DNA of 64,000 nt from the NCBI GenBank assembly GCA_024138025.1, contig JAMXBD010002841.1, positions 1 through 64,000 of the forward strand, given 5' to 3'. Below, piece after piece: positions 39,301-48,921 of this stretch. Below the pieces are notes generated by a model. The model ran no database searches, had not been told where the DNA came from, and saw only the letters and a list, made by a program, of their open reading frames with translations. Both the position numbers and the translations under genes were made by a program. Each line of letters begins with the position of its first letter. The first letter of the stretch is position 1. This DNA is from Combretum micranthum. Its lineage: Eukaryota > Streptophyta > Magnoliopsida > Myrtales > Combretaceae.

Positions 39301-40048
39301 TAGAGTTATTGTTTTCTATGCAGCTTGAGAAGTCATCCCCAATATAATCAGATACTCACCACTCGTCTGCGGCATAATGATGCAAAAAGTCTTGCCAAAA
39401 CTCTATCAGATTTAAGTGTTGGAAGACAGCCGTAAGCTCCTCTAAAGCGTCTTTTCTTTATTATGTTTTCCTGTTAGTATTACTGTCATCCATACATCCT
39501 TCAACTAGAAAAGGATAAAAAACCTGAGGTCAACGTGTTGCCATTGTGCGATGACCTAAAGCTGGAAATATCAACAGCTTTTGTCAAGCTGAAATTTTTA
39601 GCTTGTGACAGGAAAAAGTTCAAGGTTTTAATCTGTTTTATTTTTTATATTATTATTTTTCTTTTGGCCAGGCGGTTTTAATCTGTTAAGTTGATTTTTC
39701 TTAGTATAACCTCACTGATCCTTGCAAATAATCATTGTATGTTCACTTCTGAGTGAAGCTTGAGTTAAATTTTCTGTATTTTGGCATATCAGGTCATTGT
39801 GGGAAGATTTGAAGCATTTTAGAACACCCATTTTACTTGTAGTTGGTAAAAGAGACAGGAAGTTCACAGCAATTGCTCAGCAAATGTACGAGGAAATTTG
39901 TAGTGGTAAAGAGCACAACAGTGACTCATCGGGCGGTGCCTGCGAGATCCTTGAAGTTCCTGACAGTGGACATGCTGTCCATGTGGAGAATCCCCTTCCT
40001 GTTGCCCGGGCTCTTAGAAAGTTCTTGTTGAGAGAGAAGAAATACTAG
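15186..40048 (+). CDS. PHYLLO: PHYLLO, four-module phylloquinone biosynthesis protein (plastid)
   Basis: Plant fusion of bacterial menF (truncated), menD, menC and menH. It converts isochorismate through SEPHCHC, SHCHC and o-succinylbenzoate on the way to vitamin K1, in plastids. I trace about 28 exons: 15186-15347, 16209-16418, 22083-22295, 22813-22929, 23094-23207, 23302-23400, 23965-24024, 24153-24221, 24297-24401, 24471-24665, 25327-25425, 26871-27437, 28515-28739, 29146-29448, 30994-31061, 31475-31633, 33847-33972, 34061-34192, 34286-34403, 35649-35804 (partial copy 35258-35305), 35926-36161, 36296-36463, 37244-37387, 38008 to about 38490, 38692-38987, 39076-39232, 39324-39431, 39793-40048. 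Introns are GT..AG and phases agree almost throughout. The first in-frame ATG is 15186; the frame is open back to 15036. Single-base indels break exons 3, 4, 5, 20, 21, 25 and 26, so the gene is either decayed or poorly sequenced there. The ends of exons 20 and 24 are uncertain. Confidence 0.93.
16209..23400 (+). CDS. PHYLLO: PHYLLO module 1: MenF-like (isochorismate synthase remnant)
   Basis: Exons 2-6. Recognisable parts are VVKLVRFDGP, HVLPPALTLQRGLE, GFLRFLVAVPPGAAALNW, PVKAYGFWDINFD and ELDEHGDVSILAAMIVW, matching the N-terminal domain of isochorismate synthase as kept in PHYLLO. The C-terminal chorismate-binding domain is absent, as known for plant PHYLLO, where separate ICS genes supply that activity. 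Frame breaks: the T-run at 22222-22226, the G-run at 22282-22285, one base near 22883, and a compensating +1/-1 pair in exon 5 (about 23187-23204). Intron 2 (16419-22082) is swollen by an antisense copia element. Confidence 0.85.
16694..16936 (-). repeat. 3' LTR of the intronic copia element
   Basis: 243 bp. It shares its first 65 bases with 21378 onward, and also the CCTAAAATCAAGGCCTA segment near the other end. The middle differs by a deletion and an inversion (see findings). Confidence 0.85.
17150..21283 (-). pseudogene. copia gag-pol polyprotein, broken
   Basis: Read from 21283 downwards. Gag start MNMFDVKKEGF and ICPVELDGTNYLTW; zinc knuckle CGYYEKSRHTNDTCWKLH (about 20500); protease site SWIIDSAASDHMTG (about 20160); integrase with CDVCELAKHTRTSY, WFVTFIDCYSRMTC and RTDNGIEF...NTTAQNG (19706-19299); linker with RALRCVFVGYSVTQKGYKCYHP (about 19050); reverse transcriptase with the YVDD box in IVYVDDIVMTGD (17945-17691) and KDLGHLRYFLGMEV; RNase H region to about 17150. 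Multiple frameshifts and stops mean it is not functional. Confidence 0.88.
21378..21530 (-). repeat. 5' LTR of the intronic copia element, rearranged
   Basis: About 153 bp, roughly 90 bp shorter than the partner LTR. Segment 21446-21473 is the reverse complement of 16837-16864 in the other LTR with one mismatch in 28. The outer end is not clean. Confidence 0.8.
22550..22810. other. Intron 3 of PHYLLO, 3' part; nothing definite
   Basis: Intron sequence. A segment around 22560-22790 has the look of an antisense retroelement end (TCACACAAAATGTAGACAAAG and nearby), but I find no matching partner in the window. Confidence 0.3.
23965..34150 (+). CDS. PHYLLO: PHYLLO module 2: MenD, SEPHCHC synthase
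   Basis: Exons 7 to 18, all in frame without damage. MenD is thiamine-diphosphate dependent and adds a succinyl-semialdehyde unit from 2-oxoglutarate to isochorismate. Visible landmarks: SLIVEECCRLGLTYFCIAPG and SRSSPLA (N-terminal substrate-binding part), CFDERSLAYHAVGYARG (with the glutamate that activates the cofactor), TTSGTAVSNLLPAVVEASQ, LLTADRPSELQDAGANQ, VNHFGSFVRHFFSLP, GNRGASGIDGLLSTAVG, and the ThDP-Mg motif MGDISFLHDTNGL followed by INNRGGAIFSLLP. The order and spacing match bacterial MenD. Confidence 0.95.
24666..25326. other. PHYLLO intron 10, no feature seen
   Basis: Intron between GCT|GTGAGT and the acceptor TGCAG at 25322-25326. No repeat or embedded gene recognised. Confidence 0.6.
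25426..26870. other. PHYLLO intron 11 with T-runs and (CT)n
   Basis: A 1.4-kb intron with poly-T runs near 26018-26038 and 26507-26527 and a (TC)n tract at about 26172-26198. The (TC)n tract accounts for the arginine/glutamate repeat in a spurious minus-strand frame (26059-26259). No coding content. Confidence 0.6.
27438..28514. other. PHYLLO intron 12 with (TG)n tracts
   Basis: Holds two TG microsatellites (about 27521-27549 and 27614-27630) and a short AAC-repeat near 28105-28128. No coding content. Confidence 0.6.
29449..30993. other. PHYLLO intron 14, unassigned insert-like sequence
   Basis: A 1.5-kb intron. The part at about 29650-30290 is less AT-rich than the rest and looks like an old insertion. 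Read on the minus strand it gives a short coding-like stretch near 29930-30040, but I recognise no family. A duplicated word (AAAAGATGCTTAAGTATATCAAC) occurs near 30610 and 30654. Confidence 0.35.
31634..33846. other. PHYLLO intron 16 with poly-C tract and MITE-like repeat
   Basis: A 2.2-kb intron. A C-rich tract (about 31807-31861) ends in an unbroken run of about 20 C. A retroelement-like A/T-rich segment at about 33180-33540 and the MITE at 33568-33799 fill the 3' part. Confidence 0.5.
33568..33799. mobile_element. MITE-like repeat, GGGTCTGTTTGGATTG family (copy 1)
   Basis: The left end GGGTCTGTTTGGATTG and the right end read inward CGGGTCTGTTTGTTTTGG form a terminal inverted repeat. The interior is made of TATCTGTATCT-like words. 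Related copies lie near 48059, 54044 and 54498. It ends about 45 bp before PHYLLO exon 17, so it also borders the splice acceptor. Confidence 0.6.
34151..38460 (+). CDS. PHYLLO: PHYLLO module 3: MenC, o-succinylbenzoate synthase
   Basis: Exons 18 (end) to 24; enolase superfamily, dehydrates SHCHC. Landmarks: YSLYRIPLKAAP start, PSVRCGLEMAILNAIARAL, then the barrel with metal ligands ELRADAN (Asp), QYIE|EPVQD (Glu) and VALDET (Asp), and the second catalytic lysine in IIKPSVLGGFEK. The first catalytic KxK motif (expected KLKV before ARGGDP) sits at the exon 21 end, where one A is missing at about 36151-36153, giving TGA. Exon 20 exists in a partial copy (35258-35305, correct frame) and a full copy (35649 on) that lacks one base near 35682. 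Confidence 0.9.
34905..35695 (+). repeat. Direct duplication of about 390 bp around PHYLLO exon 20
   Basis: Sequence from the G-rich run through the exon 20 acceptor and its first 16 codons appears twice (about 34910-35305 and about 35308-35695), separated by an unbroken poly-G run. The copies differ mainly by single-base gains or losses (GCCTTGCCTTGG versus GCCTTGCTTGG; TTCAGGGATAT versus TTCAGGATAT; CCTGACAGATG versus CCTGAAGATG). Only the second copy runs on into the rest of the exon. Confidence 0.85.
38440..40048 (+). CDS. PHYLLO: PHYLLO module 4: MenH, SHCHC synthase
   Basis: Exons 24 (end) to 28; alpha/beta-hydrolase fold that eliminates pyruvate from SEPHCHC. Landmarks: LLFLHGFLGSADEW (oxyanion region), VDLPGHGDSKLE, nucleophile elbow LVGYSMGARLAL, VVLISGSPG, ILLVVGKRDRKF (acid) and VPDSGHAVHVENP (catalytic histidine). 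Stop TAG at 40046-40048. Damage: a TAA/frame break between 38821 and 38855, and one missing G near 39108. The join between the last MenC exon (about 38490) and 38692 is unclear because no good donor is seen before the TAG at 38509-38511. Confidence 0.9.
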
Positions 40049-40236
40049 TTCAAAGTAAGTTGGTGTATGCAAATGGTGATGCTTGCTACAATATAGTCTT
40101 TACATCATGAAAAACCACTGCCAATTAGCATTGTTGAGGTTTTTAGCTCATTAAGCATGCCATTGTGCAAGTAACTAACCTATCTTCATTTGAGGCTGCA
40201 TTGTTTTTTGTAGGGACTCAGAAGTAATAGTATCTA
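40049..40236 (+). other. PHYLLO: Presumed PHYLLO 3' untranslated region
   Basis: 188 bases between the stop codon and the retroelement insertion. I see no certain poly-A signal before the insertion, so transcripts may terminate in or beyond the element. Confidence 0.4.
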
Positions 40237-40520
40237 TGTTGCAAGATCGTGTCTTTCTTCCATGTCTGCTTACGTTGATAGTAACTTCAAGCTCATTAAA
40301 AGACAACCCAACGATCTCCGATTAAAATAACCGAATAAAAATTTTGAAACAACCCACTATATAGTGATTGATAATTGTTTTTAAATAGTACTTATGGTAG
40401 TTACCTACACATAATTGCATACTCAAATTGCATTTGACACTTGGACACCACTTGTCTTAATACTAAATATTACCATACAATAATAAAACACATAATAGCA
40501 ACAACATGCGGCATGTGACA

Positions 40521-40920
40521 CTTATTGTCACGGGACGGGAGTTCCACCCCTCAAAGAGTTCCCATGCGGCGCTTGATCAACCTCATATCATCATTTATTA
40601 CTAATCTGGATGGTAAGCCAATCTTATCTTCTCTGACTTTTCAAGTTTGTTTCGAGCCCCATATTTTCATGAGAAGCGCCCTCTTGGCTTTGCCACAATC
40701 CTCTATGTGTTTGGGAGGTTCAACTATATCAACTGGTTTCGGCCTGCCTTGGCCTCATCAGGAGAGCGGCATTAACTCACAACCAGTTTGCCCACGGGTG
40801 GCTAGACCCGTCTTCAGAGTTAACCCACACCACGAACAAATCTTCTGCTGATGTCACTCATATCTCTATATGCTCGAGTTAAACACCCTTATAAAGTCCT
40901 CAACTCTCGGACCGTGACAC
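40521..40920. mobile_element. Insertion of about 400 bp nested in the left LTR
   Basis: Present in the 40237-41133 LTR and absent from the 42122-42625 LTR. Its edges show an inverted repeat (TGTCACGG at 40526 and, read inward, GTGTCACGGTCC at 40920), and GTGACAC occurs on both sides. No coding capacity (the frame at 40525-40851 resembles nothing). Probably a small DNA transposon; superfamily not assigned. Confidence 0.5.
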
Positions 40921-41221
40921 CTGTATATCACCTGTCTCTACACTAACTCATAGAAGATAGCTACCAACAACCACAATGACAAATAGGGAATAGCGACAAC
41001 AAGTGATGGTATCTTAAACTATAGCAATAACATAATATAATAATGTATTTGCATTCTTTTTAAGTCTTCTTCTTAGTTCAATCATGCACACATATTTGGA
41101 AAGGAAAATTCTTGTGTTTGTGAGCTTATAACATTACTTCACCCTTCGAAATGCATGTGTCATCACATGCAAATATTGGTCTCCTTAATGATGCCTTCGA
41201 ATTGATTATAGTCAACACAAT

Positions 41222-41690
41222 CTATCCAAAATCGTTTTTTATATGTGCCCCCCTCATAAATGGCTCATCACAATTGAAACAAAGCCCTTTTCTTCTTCTC
41301 TCTCCCAATTTGGTTTTACTTAATTGCTTGACAAAAGGAATCATTGTTGGAACTGTTGTATTGGATTTTTTCTTGAATAATTCCATTTCTTCCTTTACCG
41401 CATTGATCTTCCTTTCAAACACCTGCGCCAAAGTAATCGCTTGCATGAGATCCTTAGGTTTTAGGAGCCCAATGTCTAAAGTAATGCATTCTTTCATGCC
41501 GCTCAGAAACAAAGCAACTTCTTGATCTAACAAGAGCGACATTGTTTGCATTTTAATCTGTGTGAATCTATTTTGGTTATCGTCTACTATAGTTGTTTGT
41601 TCCAATTTTGCATGTTCAACCAGTGGGTTATCTTGTAGAGGTGAACCAAACCTTGCATGACAAAAGTCTTTAAATTCCTTTTAATCCAAT
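41222..41690 (-). pseudogene. Ty3/gypsy-type gag fragment
   Basis: The minus frame 41605-41222 reads FLSGMKECITLDIGLLKPKDLMQAITLAQVFE-type gag sequence (at 41500-41400) followed by a degenerate zinc knuckle (GLCFNCDEPFMRGAHIKN). Upstream gag-like pieces continue in other frames to about 42000. Part of the TR-GAG element; the knuckle has lost its final cysteine, and frames are broken. Confidence 0.75.
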
Positions 41691-42630
41691 CTCAGCCTAT
41701 CATGCTCACGTTTCACGAACCATAATCGAGCATCTCCCTCAAGATGATAGGCTACATTATCCAATTTTTCCTTTCTAGCGTCTTTTGATATTTGCAAAAG
41801 TGTTCACATTTATTATTCAATAGGATCTTCCCTTCCAACATATTTAGGAAAATTCAACCTAGCCATTTGCAAAACCAAGGTTCCTTTCTCCTTACTTGTA
41901 CCTGATGTTGACTTGTCTCTAGAACCTATAAACATGCTGACTTTCTCCTATTCTGGTGATTTTCCTTTCTTTGCAGTAACTTCCTTCAACACGTTTGTGA
42001 GTTGTTGTGGCATGGATTCTACTTAGGCACGGTTTTTCTTATATAAGGCCATGCCATGAAGGCCTCAAATTGTTGTTTAAGTTTTTTAACTTCCTCTATG
42101 AAAATTCGTTTTGATACCAATTGTTACAGGATCATGTCTTTCTTCCATGTTTCCCTATGTTGATAGTAACTTTGGATTCACTGAGAGAGAACCTAATGAT
42201 CTCTAGTTAAAATAATCAAATAAAAATTCAGATGAAACAACCTACTACATATTCACTGATAATTATGTCTTTAAATAGTATATACAGTAGTTACCTACAT
42301 ATAACTGCATATTCAAACTGCATTTGACATATGTACACCACATCTCCTAATACTAAACATTATCACACAAGAAGAAGACGCATGATAGCAACAACATGAG
42401 ATTGTGACACTAGTACACCACTTGTCCTTCTACCAACACGCAAAAAAGATAGCAACTGACAAGCACAACAACAATAAAAAAACATCAGCAACAAGTGACA
42501 GTATCTTAAATTATAGTAATAACATAATATAATAATATATTTGCATTCTTTTTGGGTCTTCTTCTTGCTTTTATCACGCATACGTATTTGAAGATTAAAA
42601 TTCCTATGATTATGAGCCTTTAACAATCTA

Positions 42631-43479
42631 CAAGTTGATTAAATTGCATTTTAAACTGTCGATGAATATCAATGCTGAATAATATGTATTCTTTCAGAAA
42701 AATCTTTAAGGGAATGCTCAATAAAAAGAGAAGCAACAAGAAAGGGTGGTAGATTGCATATTATGTCTTTTCTTGATAAATTTTTGTAGGTCTCTCTTTT
42801 GGGCTTTTGTGACGAGATAATTGGCATGTGGCACAGTATCCAAAATTTTAGGCTTACTAGATATGGAAAATGTTAATTGATAACCACTACAACTGAATTT
42901 TTTTTTTCCTATTATCTATGGATGTTTTTGTGAATGTTAATTGATAATCACTACAATTGATCATTGATTTTTGTTACACCCCAAACAGGGATGGTAAATA
43001 TCATGGAGGCTTTAGCTTCAATATTAGTTTTAGACCTTTTATTAATATGAGATAGAATTTTATAGGGTCTAACATATGTCTACCATTGTTATTAATATAT
43101 ATATATATATATATTTATCAATATATAAGTTGAGTGAAATTAATTATCAAGATACCTTGCAAAATTGTATTAGTGAGATAGGATATGAATGTTCATATAT
43201 AAATCACGAGTGTGAACTGTAATAACAAGTATATTGCAATTTCCAAGTGCGATATAAAGCAAGAGATTTCTCATTTTTATATCACAATATACTAGTGTAT
43301 ATCAGATTGATAACACACTATATATGGAGTATAGTATCTTTGTATATCCTATTTCATATATGCAATTTACTATTGCATTTTGATAATTGGTTTTAATTAA
43401 ACCTTATTTAAGTAAATATCTTTATGAGAATCATAAATAGAAATAATTTTAAATTGTATACTTCGAAAAAAGTTTAATG
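42631..43479. other. AT-rich spacer, no gene
   Basis: Includes a (TA)n run at about 43096-43113. Nothing recognised. Confidence 0.5.
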
Positions 43480-43780
43480 TATGTTTTATAAGGTATCTCT
43501 AGACGTCGATGGTGGGTCAAAACCAATTATCACATGGCCATTGAGATTGTACTGCAATAACTCAGCTATTGTGTTTATGGCTAAGAATAATAAAAGCGGT
43601 AGTCGAAATAAGCATATCGACATCAAATACTTAGTCATAAGAAACGTGTTAAGGAAAAGAAAGTGGTCATCAAGCACATTAGCACTAAGTTAATGATAGC
43701 TGATCCTTTAACTAAAGGCATGCTATCAAAGAATTTTAAGGATCATGTAGTGAGAATGGAACTTGGTCCCATGATGTAGT
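43480..43780 (+). pseudogene. copia RNase H / pol C-terminal fragment
   Basis: The + frame from 43481 reads PLRLYCNNSAIVFMAKN and SRNKHIDIKYLVIRN. After one lost base near 43642 it continues KEKKVVIKHISTKLM, IADPLTKGMLSKNFKDHV and ends GPMM-stop at 43780. This is the conserved tail of copia pol. Everything upstream (gag to RT) is missing. Confidence 0.85.
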
Positions 43781-43922
43781 CTTTCATTGTACATGCATTT
43801 GATGTTTAATAAACTCTTATTCAGTTGATGTTTTCTCATTTGGTCTTGTGTACATGTATTGTTTATTTATTCATTTTTTGAGAAATATCATTAAGTTTAG
43901 ACCTCAAATAAGCATTAGGTTT

Positions 43923-45690
43923 TGTAGACACCTCATTTTGATAATTTATTTTTGTCAATTTGTTAATAATTAAATGTTAATATTAGTGTAAATAAGGATA
44001 AATTGAAGGTTTTTTTTTTTTTTTGCATTTTTGAGGATTATGATTAGAAATAAAAATTAGAAAAAAGAAATCAAATTAAAGAAAATAAATATAATGGATG
44101 TAATATACATGTATAAATATATAGTTTATAATCTGAAAAAAAAAATTCTTTTTCGTTGGGCAGCCTGACTAGCCTACTTTGAGCCCATTTTTAGCCCACT
44201 TCCGGACCTTTTTTCTATGAACCGAAGGCAGATTTGGAAACTAGGTATGGAATAGTTTGTTTTGGTATAAAAATCACATGTTTTCATCAATAATTAGTCT
44301 TTCAAATCTGGACTTCAAATTTGGGAAAAACTCGTTTTTGGTACTTTCCTAAAAAATTCAAAACGTGTGAAAGTTGTTTTTAGGCAATTTAATGATTTGG
44401 ACCGTTATAATACGCGAGGTACACGTCATTTATTATATTTAATTGGAAAGTTACATCATTTTAACTCGAATTATTCAAATTTTGCCCAAAACATGTTTTA
44501 CAAGCCTTAGGTTCAGAATTGATTAGGAAGGTTTTGGTCGAATTAAAGCTTGTAAATACCCTTCTCATCTTCTGTTTTGTAAGAAGGAAGGGAAAATTAG
44601 AATAATTAATTTACATTGATTTGTTTGGAATTGTGAGGACTTCAAAAGCCCTCAATCAATTATCTCCCATCCTTACCGATCTGCCTTCGTTGGTCGTCCA
44701 CTGCCACGTCATCATCAACCCTCCGTCGTTGCTGCTGCCATCGTCGGACTGCTCCTGGTCATCATCATCGTCGATCCTTATCGTCGCGAGTCGTCCTTCG
44801 TTCATCCGCTCGTTGATCCTCTGCACGCTATCACGGTCTTCATCCCTGGTCGTCTTCAATTCCTGCACACGAAGCCATCTTCATCCAGGTAAGTTTTCCT
44901 TACCATATATGTGTAATGTATATATTATATATAATAATAAATTATATATAATTAGTAATAAATATATGTTTTCGCAAAAATAGATTAATAAGTGAAATTA
45001 GTTGAAGTTTTAATAATATTAATCATAGTAATATTTGTTTGATGTTAATATATGATAATAGCGTGAAGTTTGTGTTTATAAATAATCGTGTAGTTTTACA
45101 TGAGTTTTTTGTGATGATTGATATATGATGATTTGTTTGTTTTTTTTAAATAGTTTTGACACCTAAAAATTTTGATTTATAAATTTGTTCAAAATTAATT
45201 TGATAGATTTAAGAATCATATAAAATTAGAATAACTTTTAATTAATCATAAAACTTAATGAACTTAAAGTGATAAGATTTCAAATACTAAAATTAACAAA
45301 CAAACTAAATATTTCTTAAAGAACTACGTGTGATCTGATCCCGATTAGCGAGAACGAGAACACCTAAATGGACGACTCAAAATATGTAAAAAAATTATTT
45401 TTTGATTTAGTTGTTCTCTTAGTTTAAGTAAATTTGTACATATTTGTAAATAGTTAGAGCATTACAAATAGTTTAGATTTTGATATTAAGGTTTAAAAAA
45501 AAGCAATTAAAATTGAAAAGCTAAAGTGGTAACCGTTTAGGCTTTAATAGGTTAGCCCCCGACTCAAGTTAATTTTTTATTCTTGTTTTCAAAACGATTT
45601 TTTTCGTGGATCAGTAATAAAATCGAAATCAACCTATCCATTGCTTTGATTTATCTTTTTTCTCGACTTTAATCGAGTGGCGACTCCAAA
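43923..45690 (+). mobile_element. Tat/Ogre-like gypsy LTR, probably solo, nested in copia remnant
   Basis: The left edge TGTAGACACCTCATTTTG is the typical start of Tat/Ogre-group LTRs. The right edge is followed by GTGGCGACTCC (45677-45687), resembling the primer-binding/leader start of that group. The segment 44640-44890 is much richer in GC than its surroundings, as seen in R-U5 regions. No internal coding genes follow. The LTR identity is inferred from remembered family features, not from a partner LTR in the window. Confidence 0.5.
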
Positions 45691-45951
45691 ATATTTTCAA
45701 AATTTAAAATTTCCTTTAATTCTTAGTTAAGGATTCGTATTGAATGGCTTAGGGTTTAGTACGAATCGGATTAAAGAAAATCGAACCGAAAATCAAAACC
45801 CAAGCTCAACGGGTTTATTCATTAACTTGTATGGACTTGAGAAATATGATGCATTGTAATACATGAAAGATAATATTCATCATTAGAGAACCTATCGCCA
45901 TGATTTAAGTATTTTGTTTCTTCTCAAGATATATTATGGAATATATAGACC

Positions 45952-46440
45952 AAGTGGGAGAATGTTGCATTTTCTCCGATAATTTTGATAACGACCAAAT
46001 GGTGGTCCATGATCCTACAATATCAGGAATGTGGATAATACTCATCCAACGTTTGAAAGTAGTTAACTACATTGCAACAACTGACTCATTGATGGACTGA
46101 GTCAATATATATATCATCTTCGATGACCCCTAAGCTTACTCTCGTTCTTTTAAAAAATTACATCATCAATATTGAGGAAGAAAGGTTTAAAAGTACCAAA
46201 CCGAAATCAGAATCTAATCATTATTGAGTATCATTTTCATCTTGTTTATAATGGCTGGAGGTATGTGATTCGTTCATTTTTACTTCCACCTTAATTTCTA
46301 CTGTGTTCATATAGTTATTGAACATGTTGAATGAATTTATGAGTAACATTTGCAACTAGATGATGGTCCATGATCCCACAATATTAGGAATGTGAATAAT
46401 GCTCCTCCAACATTCGGGAGCGGTCAACTACATCCCAACG
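45952..46440 (+). mobile_element. copia polypurine tract and 3' LTR pieces
   Basis: AAGTGGGAGAA (45952-45962) followed by TGTTGCATTTTCTCC is the classic polypurine tract/LTR start of copia elements and fits the pol tail at 43480-43780. A segment of the LTR (GGTCCATGATCC...CAACTACAT) occurs twice, at about 46001-46073 and about 46364-46435, so the LTR is partly duplicated or two elements overlap. The right end is not defined. Confidence 0.65.
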
Positions 46441-47521
46441 CCAACGTCTTCTATAAATGATGACCTTCCAATTGAAAAAAAACCTTCTACAGTTCGTAGA
46501 TCACACTGAGGATCATGAGCCCTCTGATGCACCGTATCTCTGTTCATTATTTGTTGGATCTTCGACGCAGTACGAGTCAGAGAGTGGCTTCGATTGTACC
46601 GATTTCGAAAGCAAAGAATGGAAAAGTCATGCAAGACCATCCCAGAGAAGCGGAGAATGGGATCAACACACTAAATTATATGTGGTATCATTTTACATAT
46701 AAAAATTTAAATATTAATCCATTATTATTAAGCCAATCTTATTGATTGATGTAATGCTTATTCGATTTTTAAAGTTGAAATATAAATATGTGATGTGATA
46801 GAATTTCAATTTTTATGTAAAGAAAAGCATCGATTTATTTAAGATCTATATATTCTTTTAAGCCAATCCTGCTTGCGTGTCCTTAAAAGCAGGAAAAAAA
46901 AAAAAAGAAAAGAAAGAAGATAAATCAAAGTGTACTGTAACTTCAAACAACGTTTCATTTGGACTTGCATTTATGGAGAAAAGGTTAAGTAAATGTTACA
47001 GGCTTGTGCGTATAATTTTTAATAATATTTTAATATATGAGTCTATGGGTGATGATTATTTTAATAATTATCTATTCTATTATTCATATGTTAGAAAGTT
47101 ATTGAAAATTACATATTACATATACATTCATCTATTGTATAATACCCACTTGAAATTTTTCCGCATTTATCTTTGTATGTAAAAATAAAATTTAGTCAAA
47201 ACGAAAAGGTGGTTCAAAATTTACTCAAATCAATTCCATGTTATAAATTTCTTTTTTAATTACTCAGGCGGTAAAAAAAAACTTTCAGGGAACCATTGGA
47301 TCTATTTTCTGATTCAGATTTGATTTAGAGCATCAAATCGATAATAAAAATAAAGATCAAATGAAAACATAAACTATGCTTAAACCTGGAAAAGCGCCTA
47401 TTGCGAGGATTTTACTTTTGTGCTCCTATACATACTGATATAATTCACATAAGTTAGGGAGTTGAAAAAAAAAAAAAAATGAAGTCAAAGTGTAACCAAA
47501 GGAAATTTTAGAGTCAAATTT
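46441..47521. other. Intergenic, no gene recognised
   Basis: Open frames at 46428-46745 and 46877-47182 have no recognisable motif, and the latter is low-complexity lysine-rich at its start. Nothing supported. Confidence 0.5.
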
Positions 47522-47522
47522 A

Positions 47523-47973
47523 GGTCCGTTTGTTTGTTTTGAGAAAATATATTTGTTAATGAAAATAGTTTTTATTTGAATTTTTTTTTTCAAAAAGTAG
47601 CATATTTTTAATGTTTGGCTAATTTTATGAAAATACTTTTTCTTTATTTATAGTTTCAAGATAACTCAAAAATATATAAAAAATGAAAAATTACGTATAT
47701 TAGAATGAGAAATAAATATACTTAAAATAAAAATATTTAAAATTTTAATAATAAATATTTTTAGATAGTAATGATTTGTAGATAGACTCATAAATCAATG
47801 GAAAAATGATTTGCACATTTATATTCCGTAAGCCGTTTTTCAAAAAATAAGCTATAAAAAAATTTATGCTTTCCAAGGAAAATGTTTTCCATTAATAGTT
47901 TTATTTTTTCTTAAACAACACGGAAAAATGAAAAGATATTTTTTGAAAAACATTTTATTGAAACAAACAGGGC
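47523..47973. mobile_element. MITE-like repeat with GGTCCGTTTGTTTG ends
   Basis: The left end GGTCCGTTTGTTTGTTTTGA and the right end read inward GCCCTGTTTGTTTCAATA form an imperfect terminal inverted repeat. TTA lies beside both ends, which would fit a PIF/Harbinger-type 3-bp duplication. The interior is A/T-rich and non-coding, with internal self-complementarity (AATGTTTTCC and GGAAAA words). Confidence 0.5.
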
Positions 47974-48058
47974 ATTAAATGTTTGGAAAGTCACATTACC
48001 AAATTAACCCCAATAACTTTGAATGCATGGGTATTAAAATAATTAGCCATTCCATTAA

Positions 48059-48235
48059 GGGTTCGTTTGGATTGTTTGATTTTATTTGTATCGTATCTAT
48101 ATCAGATATATATGTGTAACTTATTTGTACGATATATATATCATACTATATTCCTTTGATCTGTTTTTTATCGATATTTATAAAAACGATAAAAATATAA
48201 TACAAAAATGACTAGAATAGAATTAAGCCCGAAGA
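48059..48235. mobile_element. MITE-like repeat, GGGTTCGTTTGGATTG family (copy 2)
   Basis: Left end GGGTTCGTTTGGATTGTTTG and an interior of TATCTATATC words as in the 33568 copy. The right end is degraded, with no clear inverted partner. Confidence 0.4.
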
Positions 48236-48913
48236 TAGTAAGGGCCTTACATGTAATGATGCACCAATGTAACAATGCACCAACGGCATTTCAGTAGTGG
48301 GTGAAACACTTGTCTATCATCTTTATAGAAAAATAATACAAATATAAGTTATACAAAATAATTGTATAAATACTAATGCAAAATTGCATCTAAAATAGAC
48401 GTTTCACAAATTTACAAAATATTCAACCCTTTGAAGATGCGATTCAACCAAAACCAAAAGCCACATAGTAGTAAATTGCATTTTCAAAAAACGTTTCATT
48501 TTTTCTAAGATGGATCGCATGCATAAAAGGCGATTCATGTATTTTGTACATGAATCTCATCTTTAACAGACGATTCATATTTGTATATGAATTGTGTTTA
48601 TATGATGCAATTCATGTACAAATACATTAATCGCTTATTGAAGATGCAATTTTACGTCGGTATTTTAGTTTAGTTTTACGTAATTATTATTTGTGTAATT
48701 TTTATTTAAAGGGTTGGTAATCATACAATTTTCTTTAGTTCAGTATCCGTAAGTCAATTGAAATATCAGTTGGCAAAATTATCAAATTTTTTTTAATTAC
48801 AACTATTCCCTCCATTCTTTTCCTGTTTCCCTCTCTTACTTAATAGCTCACTCTCTCTCCATGTGTCATTTCTCTCTCTCGATTGCTCATCGTACTCCCT
48901 TGATTAGGCTAAA
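48236..48913. other. Intergenic, imperfect inverted words
   Basis: At about 48480-48660 the words GATTCATGTA, TACATGAATC and ATTCATGTACAAATAC recur in both orientations. No gene. Confidence 0.4.
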
Positions 48914-48921
48914 TCAATCCT

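Larger units (their letters stand above)
40237..42625 (-). mobile_element. Gag-only LTR retrotransposon (TR-GAG type)
   Basis: A 2.4-kb element bounded by perfect 5-bp target duplications ATCTA (40232-40236 and 42626-42630). On the minus strand the 5' LTR is 42625-42122 and the 3' LTR 41133-40237, both TGTTA/TGTTG...ACA-type. A primer-binding site for initiator tRNA-Met (TGGTATCA, minus strand of 42112-42119) is two bases from the 5' LTR, and a purine-rich tract precedes the 3' LTR. The interior of about 990 bp encodes only gag sequence, no pol. This is the layout of non-autonomous terminal-repeat retrotransposons carrying GAG. Confidence 0.88.

Noticed and set aside
44621..44983. Serine-rich open frame in the Tat-like LTR
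   Set aside because: Composition follows the GC-rich R-U5 segment; no motif, and an antisense frame is equally open.
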